Shown piece after piece: positions 1 through 6,784 of a stretch of DNA of 64,000 nucleotides (position 1 is the first letter of the stretch; the number at the start of each line of letters is the position of its first letter). The position numbers and the translations under genes were made by a program. The notes beneath the pieces were generated by a model, which saw nothing but the letters and a program-made list of their open reading frames with translations, did no database searches and was not told the DNA's origin. Source of the DNA: JAMDEO01 sp963775295 (GTDB taxonomy: Bacteria; Actinomycetota; Thermoleophilia; RBG-16-64-13); NCBI GenBank assembly GCA_963775295.1, contig CAVZIK010000006.1, positions 1,488,001 through 1,552,000 of the forward strand. Reading direction: 5' to 3'.

Positions 1-383
1 AGACGATCTTGAGTCTGGAGCTGATCACCGGTCATCGCGGAGGCACCGTACCCATTGCTGTTGGCGGTCGTCGGGGCGCCATAATGATTTCCGGTCGTTT
101 GATCTGACGCCGGCGCGCCCTGGGCGGTCACCGCAGGGGCGCCCGTGGCGAGGCACGTTTCGCAGGTGCCGTCCTGCAGCCGGTCGCGGGTTTGAAGCTG
201 ATCTCTGGTGGTCGAGGTGGTGGTGTTTGCTGCCACACCGTTGCCTCCAGCCGCCGAGACCTGACCGTCTCCTCGGTATTGACCTTGGGTCTGCGCGCCC
301 GACGTCGCGTATGCAGCGCCCGCCACGCTGAGGGATAGGAGGGCCGCCGCAGCCAGCCCAAGGATAAGCTTTCTCGTACGCAT
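1..383 (-). CDS. Secreted repeat protein, partial (3' end beyond window)
   Basis: The frame is open from an ATG at 383 to the left edge (at least 127 residues), so the C-terminus is missing. An AGGAGG box sits about 7 bases upstream of the ATG, fixing the start. The N-terminus is a clear signal peptide: MRTRK, then a hydrophobic core of Leu and Ala, with a likely AYA cleavage near residue 26. The mature part is low-complexity, rich in Thr, Gly, Ala and Gln, and carries a repeated DQLQTRDRLQ / DQLQTQDRL unit plus a CETC motif between the copies. No enzymatic fold is recognisable. It lies downstream of the two-component system, on the same strand, after a 110-base gap. Function unknown; a secreted or wall-associated protein is the best guess. 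Confidence 0.7.
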   Translation of the reverse strand, partial: MRTRKLILGLAAAALLSLSVAGAAYATSGAQTQGQYRGDGQVSAAGGNGVAANTTTSTTRDQLQTRDRLQDGTCETCLATGAPAVTAQGAPASDQTTGNHYGAPTTANSNGYGASAMTGDQLQTQDR

Positions 384-414
384 TCTTGTCGCCTCCTGGT
401 TCTCGGTTACTTTT

Positions 415-428
415 GGGGCGAAGGCCCC
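415..428 (-). terminator. Short hairpin between histidine kinase and secreted protein
   Basis: A 5-bp GC stem with a GAAG loop lies in the 110-base gap after the kinase stop. There is no T-tract on either strand, so termination is only a possibility. The rest of the gap 384-493 must hold the secreted-protein promoter, but I see no convincing -35/-10 pair. Confidence 0.3.
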
Positions 429-493
429 CAGGTCGAGGGCTCGGTTCGCCTCAAAAACGAGTCTAGTGACTGCGCGTGAGAAGACCTTAAGAG

Positions 494-1894
494 TCAGATG
501 AGAAAGCTCTTATCGCCCTTGGGATCCAAAGCGGGCAGGAAGATCGTAAAGCGGGTACCCTCGCCAGGTTTGCTCTCCACCTGAGCCGAGCCACCGTGGG
601 CTTCGACGATGGCCTTGACAATGGCCAGGCCCAGGCCGAGTCCCTCGTAGTGGTCGGCGTGCGAATCTCCCCTGTAGAACCGATCAAAGGCATGCCCGAC
701 CATGTTGTCCGTCATGCCTTCTCCCTCATCCCTGACCCAGAGAGAGACTCCGCCGTCGATTTTGCCCCCCAGGGCGATGACCTGCCCCGGCTCCGTGTGG
801 CGCACAGCGTTCTGCATGAGGTTGAGGAAGACCTGGGTCAGGCGATCCTGGTCGGCCACCCATGTTCCGCCTGGGAGGGAATCTATCGCCCACTCACGGT
901 CGCCCAGATGGGAGCCCTCGGAGACCAGGGAAGTAAGAAACGCGTCGAGGTCCACCCGATCTCTGCGGAGAAAGTCGCTCCTGGTCGCTCTTGCCAGAGT
1001 GAGCAGGTCGGCTACCAGCCGGTTCATTCGGTTCAGCTCGTCCAGCACCAGGGCGTGCTCCTGCTTGACGAATTCCGCGTCTGGTGACTCCTGCCGGTCC
1101 AGGACCTGGAGGTGTCCTTTGATGATGGTGAGCGGAGTCCTCAACTCGTGGGAGGCGTCGGAGATGAAGCGGTCTTGAGCCGCGAACGCGGACTCCAACC
1201 GATCAAGCATGGCATCCATAGTCAGAGCTAGTTCTCCGACCTCATCGTTGGGTCCGGAGTACTCTATCCGGCGTGACAGGTCCTCCCTCGATATTGCCGC
1301 GGCCGTCTTTGTGATCCGCCTCACGGGGTCGAGGGCGCGTCCTAACAGCAGCCAGGAGCCCAAGCCCACAACGACACAGCCGACGAACCCGCCGATCGCG
1401 AGGAGCATGAGCAGCCGTCGCATCGTATCGGCGATGTTGCCGAGCGAACCCGCGATCTCGACCGCTCCGACCTGCACGCCCGAGAGTCGTACAGATGTTC
1501 CGGCGACTCGAAGCGATCCCACGGCCGTCCGAGCGTCGATCAAGAAGGGCTCGCCCGACGACAGAAGATCCTTAGTGGCCTGGAGGTCTTCGAGTTTCAC
1601 TTGGCTTGAGTTGGATACCACGGTGCCATCGCGCGTTTGCAAAGCGAGGACGTATCCGTTCTGACGAAGCGAGTTGGACTGCTGACCGGACAGGAAGGCC
1701 TTGGTGAGGTCGGCCAACTCCTGCTCGTCCCCCGCCGATGCGACCGCCTGCTGGTAGTGATTGAGCTGTTGCCCGAGTCGCGAATCGAGGTCGTGGCGCA
1801 GCTGCTCAGACAGCACGGCGTACAACCCGGCAGACCCGGCCACAACCACGACCACGATGCCGAGGACGAACCAGAGGGTGAGGCGAAGTCTCAC
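494..1894 (-). CDS. Sensor histidine kinase (HAMP type)
   Basis: This is the membrane sensor of an OmpR-type two-component system. The frame could extend further upstream, but the GTG at 1894 overlaps the regulator's TGA (GTGA) and starts directly at the first membrane helix, giving 466 residues. Order: TM helix at about 6-28, extracytoplasmic sensor domain at about 29-160, TM helix at about 161-185, HAMP, then HisKA with phospho-acceptor His249 in SDASHELRTPL. A HATPase domain follows, with N (LMQNAVRH), G1 (DEGEGM) and G2 (GLGLGLAI) boxes. Overlap with the regulator implies translational coupling. The signal is not deducible from the sensor sequence. Confidence 0.93.
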   Translation of the reverse strand: MRLRLTLWFVLGIVVVVVAGSAGLYAVLSEQLRHDLDSRLGQQLNHYQQAVASAGDEQELADLTKAFLSGQQSNSLRQNGYVLALQTRDGTVVSNSSQVKLEDLQATKDLLSSGEPFLIDARTAVGSLRVAGTSVRLSGVQVGAVEIAGSLGNIADTMRRLLMLLAIGGFVGCVVVGLGSWLLLGRALDPVRRITKTAAAISREDLSRRIEYSGPNDEVGELALTMDAMLDRLESAFAAQDRFISDASHELRTPLTIIKGHLQVLDRQESPDAEFVKQEHALVLDELNRMNRLVADLLTLARATRSDFLRRDRVDLDAFLTSLVSEGSHLGDREWAIDSLPGGTWVADQDRLTQVFLNLMQNAVRHTEPGQVIALGGKIDGGVSLWVRDEGEGMTDNMVGHAFDRFYRGDSHADHYEGLGLGLAIVKAIVEAHGGSAQVESKPGEGTRFTIFLPALDPKGDKSFLI

Positions 1895-2580
1895 TTGTCG
1901 CCCGGGGGCGCGGCGCGAAGCCGGTATCCGCCACCTCGGACGGTCTCGATCATTGACTCCGGCCCGGGATTGTCCAACTTGCCGCGGAGGTAGCCCACGT
2001 AGACGTCGACCACGTTGCTCTGCGGGTCGAAGTCGTATCCCCAAACGCCGTTCAGGAGCTGTGAGCGGGTGAGCACCTGTCCTTGGTGACGAAGCAAGAA
2101 CTCCAGAAGAGCGAACTCGCGCGATGTGAGATCGATGACTCTCTCGCCACGAAAGGCCTTGCGGGCTTTGAGGTCCAGGGTGAGGTCGCCGGCTTCCAGA
2201 ACCGATCCGTGTTGCTGTCGATCGTGTCGGAGTTGAGCCCGGATCCTCGCCACCAGTTCGTCGAAATCGAACGGCTTCGGGAGATAGTCGTCGGCGCCCA
2301 AATCCAGACCTTTGACACGCGAGGGAACGTCTCCTCGGGCGGTGAGCATGATGATAGGGGTGGTCTGGTCGGTCTTGCGGACCTCAGTCAGGACGTCGAA
2401 GCCGTCCATGTCCGGTAGGCCCACGTCCAGAAGGAGCAAATCATAGGCTTGACCCCCGCGCAGGCGACCGATGGCTTCGGCTCCATTCGGCGCGACGTCC
2501 GTGAAGTAGCCCGCGTCTTCGAGCCCACGCGCGATGAAGGAGGCAACCCGGCTTTCGTCCTCGACTAATAGCAGTCTCAT
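1891..2580 (-). CDS. OmpR/PhoB-family response regulator
   Basis: A 229-residue DNA-binding regulator. The receiver domain has the acidic pair E7/D8, phospho-acceptor Asp52 in LLLDVGLPDMDG, and Lys102 in DYLPKPF. The C-terminal winged helix (about 125-225) has the typical LTSREFALLEFLLRHQGQVLTRSQLL and VDVYVGYLRGKLD stretches and ends with the ETVRGGGYRL wing. The ATG is preceded by a GAGGG ribosome site. It follows the small anchored protein by 7 bases and overlaps the kinase start, so the three genes form one operon. The target genes are unknown, though the neighbouring envelope proteins are obvious candidates. Confidence 0.94.
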   Translation of the reverse strand: MRLLLVEDESRVASFIARGLEDAGYFTDVAPNGAEAIGRLRGGQAYDLLLLDVGLPDMDGFDVLTEVRKTDQTTPIIMLTARGDVPSRVKGLDLGADDYLPKPFDFDELVARIRAQLRHDRQQHGSVLEAGDLTLDLKARKAFRGERVIDLTSREFALLEFLLRHQGQVLTRSQLLNGVWGYDFDPQSNVVDVYVGYLRGKLDNPGPESMIETVRGGGYRLRAAPPGDK

Positions 2581-2587
2581 GATTCCC

Positions 2588-3070
2588 TCATCGTGCGGAC
2601 CCTCGAGTCGACGGCACGATGTCCGAACTGTGGCCTGTCTGGACTCGCACCTGCAAGCTCACTACGGTGGTGTGGTTCGGTTCGGGGTCGTTGTCCGGCG
2701 CAGTGTTGGCCGTCTCACCCGTCAGTGAGCTGTCACCACCGTCTTGGCCGGTGCCCGAGCCCTGCCCGGGTCGCGAAGCACTATTGCCGTTGGGCTCGGA
2801 CGTCGTGCCGGGATGAGCACCCGACGTGGAAGTTGAGAACGCGTCCGTGGTGTCTGCCGGATCTGTCGCCAGGGAGGAGCCAGCCGTCCCCAACAGGCCC
2901 GCGTCGTCCTGGCTCGCCGCCACGGTGCCACCGATCTGGATGACAGGGAGAGCGGACGTGGAGCCGTCGTCCCGGGTGAGGAAGACCACCCAGACCACGG
3001 CCCCGATCGCAAGAAGGACGAGAACTGTCCCCAGAAGAAACGCTGCCGAGCGACGAAAGATCAAGAACAA
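2588..3070 (-). CDS. Single-pass membrane protein with low-complexity outer tail
   Basis: A 160-residue protein with a short basic N-terminus and one strong membrane helix (residues about 8-30). A Ser/Thr/Gly/Asp-rich tail without a recognisable fold follows. The chosen start is TTG at 3070, with AAAGGCGG upstream; no in-frame ATG lies before the helix. It is the first gene of the operon with the response regulator and histidine kinase, 7 bases ahead of the regulator. That position suggests an accessory or signal-input partner for the sensor, but this is inference. The tail composition is like disordered wall-spanning linkers of actinobacteria. Confidence 0.65.
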   Translation of the reverse strand: MFLIFRRSAAFLLGTVLVLLAIGAVVWVVFLTRDDGSTSALPVIQIGGTVAASQDDAGLLGTAGSSLATDPADTTDAFSTSTSGAHPGTTSEPNGNSASRPGQGSGTGQDGGDSSLTGETANTAPDNDPEPNHTTVVSLQVRVQTGHSSDIVPSTRGSAR

Positions 3071-3226
3071 CGTTCGAACCGCCTTTCTTATGCCCGTTCG
3101 CGAACAATCTTAACAGAGCACATCGATGGTTCCTTATTCTAAGAAGACTCTAATCCGCGTCTCATCAATGGCTCATGCCGCCGGCCTAGACTTGCCTGGT
3201 CTGGAAGATCTACACGAGGTGTCGCA

Positions 3227-3883
3227 ATGAAAGAAGTCGATAGAACCGCCCCTGACGGTCGGCGGCGACTGGCAACAAGGGTCCTGGTCCATTGGGCGAT
3301 CGTCTGTTTGCTGTCTATCTCGGGTGTGGTTTCCGCTCTCACTGGGATCTACTTCCTATTCCTCCCTTCGGGCGGATATCAGGGAGGGCGTAACGCAGAT
3401 TACGGCGCCACGCTTCTCTTCGCCCGCGCTACCTGGACCGACATCCACACCTGGTCGGGGGTGACGATGGTGGTCGTTGCCATCGTGCATCTTATTCTCC
3501 ACTCGGGGTGGGTCGCGGAAATGGCGAAGCGCACGGGTGCCGTCCTGCTCGGGCGACGCAAGCCCTTTTCGCGCAAGATCTGGGCGCGAGTGCTGGTAGT
3601 ATTCGTCGTCACCCTGCCGTTTCTGGTCGTCACGGTTTCGTCGATCTACTTCCTCTTCAACCCAGGGGGTGGGCACAACGGATCTGGAGCCGAACAGGCA
3701 TCCTTCATATTCGCACGATCCACGTGGAGCCTGCTTCACACGTGGAGCGCAGTCGTCTTTATCGTAGCGGTAGCTGTTCATCTTGCAATGCGCTGGAAGT
3801 GGATCGCTCGTGTCACTCCCTCGGTATTCCGCTCCCCAGCAATCGGGAAGGTGCCGACCGCCGGGGAGGTGTCGGCCGCATGA
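3227..3883 (+). CDS. DUF4405-type membrane protein, internally duplicated
   Basis: A 218-residue polytopic protein with about four membrane helices, built from two similar halves. Each half carries a GIYFLFLPSGG / SIYFLFNPGGG motif, an FARxTW motif, an (I/L)HTWSxV motif and a VHLxxxxxW motif. The paired His residues in the helices resemble small cytochrome-b561-like or DUF4405 proteins and could bind haem; this is inferred from the family, not shown. The ATG has a GAGGTG ribosome site. The gene is divergent from the two-component operon across a 156-base gap holding promoters for both sides. Its stop overlaps the next gene by four bases (ATGA), so the two are probably co-translated. Confidence 0.8.
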   Translation: MKEVDRTAPDGRRRLATRVLVHWAIVCLLSISGVVSALTGIYFLFLPSGGYQGGRNADYGATLLFARATWTDIHTWSGVTMVVVAIVHLILHSGWVAEMAKRTGAVLLGRRKPFSRKIWARVLVVFVVTLPFLVVTVSSIYFLFNPGGGHNGSGAEQASFIFARSTWSLLHTWSAVVFIVAVAVHLAMRWKWIARVTPSVFRSPAIGKVPTAGEVSAA

Positions 3884-4101
3884 CAACACAATCACACGGA
3901 ACGTGTGGAAACAGACCGGGCCGGACGGTTCGGAAGATCCTCGTAATGGTGGCGATCACGTGTCTGGCCGGAGTGCTTTTGTTTGGCGCTGTCCAAAGGA
4001 CGATCTCGGCCTCTTCCGGTTCGCAGAGGTATCAGGCAAGCGATGGGTCTGCGATCGCCGGCCCGCATCACGGTCAAGGCACCGGGGCCGGTGGACACTA
4101 G
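3880..4101 (+). CDS. Small single-pass membrane protein
   Basis: A 73-residue protein starting at the ATG that overlaps the stop of the DUF4405 gene (ATGA). It has a polar basic N-terminus, one helix at about residues 19-40 (ILVMVAITCLAGVLLFGAV), and a Gly/His-rich end (PHHGQGTGAGGH). The His-rich tail could bind metal, but there is no direct evidence. The overlap is the main argument that it is real and acts with the DUF4405 protein. No family recognised. Confidence 0.6.
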   Translation: MTTQSHGTCGNRPGRTVRKILVMVAITCLAGVLLFGAVQRTISASSGSQRYQASDGSAIAGPHHGQGTGAGGH

Positions 4102-4135
4102 GCGATGAGTCGTTCCCGGAAGCTGGAAAGACAAC

Positions 4136-4164
4136 GGCTCGGGCGGCACGAAACCGCCCGAGCC
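4136..4164. terminator. Bidirectional hairpin between convergent genes
   Basis: A perfect 11-bp GC-rich inverted repeat (GGCTCGGGCGG / CCGCCCGAGCC) with a 7-base loop. It lies between the small membrane protein (plus) and the NifX-like gene (minus), which converge here. No T-tract follows on either strand, as is common for actinobacterial terminators. Confidence 0.65.
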
Positions 4165-4225
4165 AGGAATCGCTGTCTGAGATGAGAGGCATGATGCACC
4201 GGCACCAGCTGCCGGCGTCTCGGGA

Positions 4226-4630
4226 TCAGTGGCAGCTGCCTCCGCCGCAGACTTGGCCGGGGGTCATCACACCCACGTCACCAGAGAGCAGGGCGTCAAT
4301 GACGGCCTTCACCGTGGGGATCGTGGGATCGGCGTATACGTTTATGCCCAACTCGGCAAAGTAAGCCAGGGGCCGCGACCCCATCCCCCCGACGACGATG
4401 TCCGTCGCGCCTTGGGATGCTATGAGTTTCACCGGGTCCAGACATCCTCCTTCGCTATGCGGAAGGTTGGCGACGACGCTCACGTCTGCGACCGAATCGT
4501 CTTCGACCTTCACAAGCGTGAACACGTCGCAATGACCGAAGTGACCCGATCGCTGAGCTTCAAGCCCGCCGGGCGAAAGGGAGGGCACGGCGATAACCCT
4601 CGTCGCCCCCGTTGTTTGATCTGACATCAT
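4226..4630 (-). CDS. NifX/NifB-type dinitrogenase cofactor-domain protein
   Basis: A 134-residue protein of the dinitrogenase iron-molybdenum cofactor fold (family PF02579). It has an N-terminal beta strand (RVIAVPSLS), the family segments SGHFGHCDVFTLV and DIVVGGMGSRPLAYFAELGINVYA, and a C-terminal VCGGGSCH cluster. Stand-alone members are usually of unknown function and may bind metal or Fe-S clusters; no nif genes are present, so nitrogen fixation is not implied. The ATG at 4630 has a GAGGAAGCGG ribosome site; a second ATG follows immediately. A candidate promoter lies upstream at 4659-4686. Confidence 0.82.
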   Translation of the reverse strand: MMSDQTTGATRVIAVPSLSPGGLEAQRSGHFGHCDVFTLVKVEDDSVADVSVVANLPHSEGGCLDPVKLIASQGATDIVVGGMGSRPLAYFAELGINVYADPTIPTVKAVIDALLSGDVGVMTPGQVCGGGSCH

Positions 4631-4658
4631 GTCACCGCTTCCTCATCTAGATGCAATT

Positions 4659-4686
4659 AGCATATAGCATCATAGCAGGTAATCAA
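4659..4686 (-). promoter_or_regulatory. Candidate promoter of the NifX-like gene
   Basis: On the minus strand TTGATT (4686-4681) and TATGCT (4664-4659) are separated by 16 bases. They predict a transcript start about 20 bases before the ATG. The surrounding AT-rich patch contrasts with the GC-rich genome. The rest of 4687-4782 shows nothing else. Confidence 0.4.
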
Positions 4687-4782
4687 CGCAAGAGTTGGCC
4701 AAGGTGAAGTCGGCATTGGAACGATGCCAAAAAGTCGATACCCCCAAAACAGCGTTCGAATTCGGCCGGCTCTCATGGCGTC

Positions 4783-4980
4783 TCACCGGCGGGACATTTT
4801 CAATATAGCAAGCAGGAGAAGCGGAAGGCCCACCACCACGAGAATGACACCAAGGATAATCTCAACCCCGGCAGAGAGGCGACCGCCGCCTGTCAAGGCA
4901 AAGTGAACGAGCACGATGATCCCTGTGACAAAGAGGATGAGGCCGAAACGAAGATATGTCTTCCACGACAAGTTTCCCAC
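4783..4980 (-). CDS. Small two-helix membrane protein
   Basis: A 65-residue protein with a short polar start (MGNLSWKTYLR), two hydrophobic helices (about 11-30 and 38-60) and a basic end (KMSRR). Compact hydrophobic proteins of this type are common in actinobacteria without assigned function. It lies 26 bases downstream of tRNA-Ser on the same strand and could be transcribed with it. No clear purine-rich ribosome site is visible, so the start is less certain. Confidence 0.55.
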   Translation of the reverse strand: MGNLSWKTYLRFGLILFVTGIIVLVHFALTGGGRLSAGVEIILGVILVVVGLPLLLLAILKMSRR

Positions 4981-5006
4981 GTCCTGCCCCAGTTCAGCTC
5001 GTCAGG

Positions 5007-5093
5007 CGGAGGGGAGGGGATTCGAACCCCTGAGACCTTGCGGCCTGCCGGTTTTCAAGACCGGTGCGATCAGCCAGACTCCGCCACCCCTCC
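5007..5093 (-). tRNA. tRNA-Ser (anticodon TGA)
   Basis: The minus strand folds into a class II tRNA. It has the acceptor stem GGAGGGG paired with CCCCTCC, a D-arm, and an anticodon stem CCGGT/ACCGG with loop CTTGAAA (anticodon TGA). It also has a variable arm (GCAGGCCGCAAGGTCTC region) and a T-arm GGGGTTCGAATCCCC. The discriminator is G and the CCA is not encoded. A TATACT -10-like box lies just upstream (minus strand, 5110-5105). Confidence 0.96.
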
Positions 5094-5231
5094 GTAACGG
5101 ACGAGTATAGCCTCTCGGGATAGACCGGGAGAAGGCCAGTGTGAAAGCCAAAGCGCCCGCTGGCACGGTACCGCCCCGGCTCTTGGGCCGGCACCGTCCG
5201 GATCAAATGCGTCTGGAAACCGGGTTCCCGC

Positions 5232-5732
5232 CTAGTAGACGGTGACCGAGGCCGCAGCCGCGAAGATGATGAAGGCGATGATGGCGATCACGATGCCGGC
5301 GAGCGCGACCCCGAGGGAGATCCACGACCAGAGCTTGGCTCGCTTGGACGAGTGGACCGCTCCTGCGTAGTCGCCGGTGGCCAACTTGTTGCCTACCTGG
5401 CTCGCGTAGACAACGGCGACGATACCGGTGGGCCAGAAGCAGAGGATCAAGACGGCGATGGCCCAACCCATGTAGCTGGGAACATGGGCCATGGCCCCGT
5501 ACCCCGGGGCGGGCTGATAGTACTGCTGCGGATACTGTTGCTGGTAGGGCGGAGGTCCATATGACTGTTGCCCATAGGGTTGCTGGTGCGTTCCTTCCGC
5601 CGGAGGTTGCTGGCCCGCCGCGGACGGCCCGGGCTGTTGCCATTGCTTCCTGTAGCTCTCCATGTCCAGGCCGCAGGTGGTGCAGAACCTGGCTGCATCG
5701 TCATTTGTTCCGCCGCACTGCGGGCAGTACAT
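5232..5732 (-). CDS. Zinc-ribbon protein with CD225/dispanin-like membrane domain
   Basis: A 166-residue protein in three parts. The N-terminal zinc ribbon has CPQC and CTTC pairs. A Gln/Pro/Tyr-rich linker at about 30-80 follows. A two-helix C-terminal domain contains the dispanin-like stretch YMGWAIAVLILCFWPTGIVA, then VVYASQVGNKLATGDYAGA and a second helix. CD225-type proteins bind membranes and are linked to stress or envelope functions; here the role is unknown. The ATG has a GGGAGG site. The 138 bases on its 3' side (5094-5231) hold only the tRNA-Ser upstream region. Confidence 0.8.
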   Translation of the reverse strand: MYCPQCGGTNDDAARFCTTCGLDMESYRKQWQQPGPSAAGQQPPAEGTHQQPYGQQSYGPPPYQQQYPQQYYQPAPGYGAMAHVPSYMGWAIAVLILCFWPTGIVAVVYASQVGNKLATGDYAGAVHSSKRAKLWSWISLGVALAGIVIAIIAFIIFAAAASVTVY

Positions 5733-5915
5733 TCATGCCTCCCTTGCCACGTTTCCGTGCTGCTTCTCACATAGCACACCCATGTTAAACGCTAGCCGAC
5801 CAAAAACGTAACTCCCTTGTGCGACCCGTCGGAGGAAATAGTTAATCCTGCGGCGAATCTTTGCCGACGATAGAGGCGACCGGATCGGGAATCACTGAGC
5901 GCGTGGAGGCCTGTA

Positions 5916-6179
5916 ATGAAAGCGGCGTACCTGGGCGGAACGAGGGGGTATCAATCGGCCTATTACAGGCCTGGGTCCGGTTGGATGGGGACCGATCGCC
6001 GCAGACGTTTTGGTCGCACAAGGCCGGTTCTGGCCATGCGCACGGGCGCCCACATCACACCTCTTGCGATGGCTCGTCCTCGACGCCCGGGGCTGATGAC
6101 GAAAGCGGTCATCCTGGCGCTTGTTGCTGTCATCTCGCTGGCGATGGCCGTGGTCCTGGGCGGACTGACACTCTTCTAG
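5916..6179 (+). CDS. Hypothetical small protein with C-terminal membrane helix
   Basis: An 87-residue reading frame with a GGAG ribosome site just before its ATG. It has a basic, Arg/Gly-rich N-terminal half and one hydrophobic helix (about residues 62-85) at the very end, as in tail-anchored proteins. No family is recognised. Overlapping frames are also open here, so coding status is uncertain. A shorter version from the internal ATG before TKAVILALV would be essentially the helix alone. Tentative call. Confidence 0.35.
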   Translation: MKAAYLGGTRGYQSAYYRPGSGWMGTDRRRRFGRTRPVLAMRTGAHITPLAMARPRRPGLMTKAVILALVAVISLAMAVVLGGLTLF

Positions 6180-6350
6180 ACATTCGGCTCGGTTTAGCGC
6201 CACACCCAGATTCGCCCGTCTCGCCTCCTAACCGACACGGGGAAATGTCTCTTCGGGATTCGCGCCGGACCGATCTTGCGTGTTTCTCACCCGTGCAGCC
6301 TACATCGCTTCATGCTAGTTTGGCGGATCAAGCGCAACTGGAGGCGAACT

Positions 6351-6770
6351 GTGACAGAAGTGGATCGAGCTCAAAGGATCCGGCGGATGATCGAGACCGA
6401 TCGGTTCATCAAGCTGTTCGGGATCGACGTGGAAGAAGCTTCCGAAGATTTCACTCGCGTGTCGGCGTTAGTGGAAGACCAGTTCCTCAACGGACATTCG
6501 GTTGCTCACGGCGGTTTCATCTTTGCCTTAGCCGACGTCGCCTTCGCGCTAACCGTGAATGCCGTCAGCGATGCGGTCGCGGTCCAGTGGAGCCTAAGCC
6601 AATTCCGCTCAGGGCGCGCGGGGGAGAGGGTCACCGCCGACTGCCGCCTGCTGCATGGTGGAAGGCGCCTTCGGGTGGTCGATCTCTCGGTCAGCAATTC
6701 TGAAGGAAAGACCATCGCAAAGGGTCAAGCCACTGCCATCCCTGTGGACGCCAGCCGGTTGCCAAGGTAG
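6351..6770 (+). CDS. PaaI-like hotdog thioesterase
   Basis: A 139-residue single hotdog-domain protein of the PaaI/YdiI acyl-CoA thioesterase group. The conserved segment NGHSVAHGGFIFALADVAFAL contains the HGG motif and the acidic residue (D) used in catalysis on the central helix. The chosen start is GTG at 6351, because GGAGG lies 5 bases upstream; an ATG further up has no ribosome site. It probably hydrolyses an acyl- or aryl-CoA ester, substrate unknown. It converges with pncB across 14 bases. The 171 bases before it show no clear promoter. Confidence 0.86.
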   Translation: MTEVDRAQRIRRMIETDRFIKLFGIDVEEASEDFTRVSALVEDQFLNGHSVAHGGFIFALADVAFALTVNAVSDAVAVQWSLSQFRSGRAGERVTADCRLLHGGRRLRVVDLSVSNSEGKTIAKGQATAIPVDASRLPR

Positions 6771-6784
6771 CGGCGCCAGCGGGA

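Noticed and set aside
3064..3105. GAAC-N3-GTTC and GTTCGCGAAC palindromes as possible LexA sites
   Set aside because: The Gram-positive LexA box needs a 4-base spacer between GAAC and GTTC; the other palindrome has the arms in inverted order.
5861..6703. 280-residue plus-strand frame crossing the thioesterase
   Set aside because: It runs out of frame through the clear hotdog thioesterase gene and has low-complexity Arg/Ser/Pro composition typical of GC-rich shadow frames.
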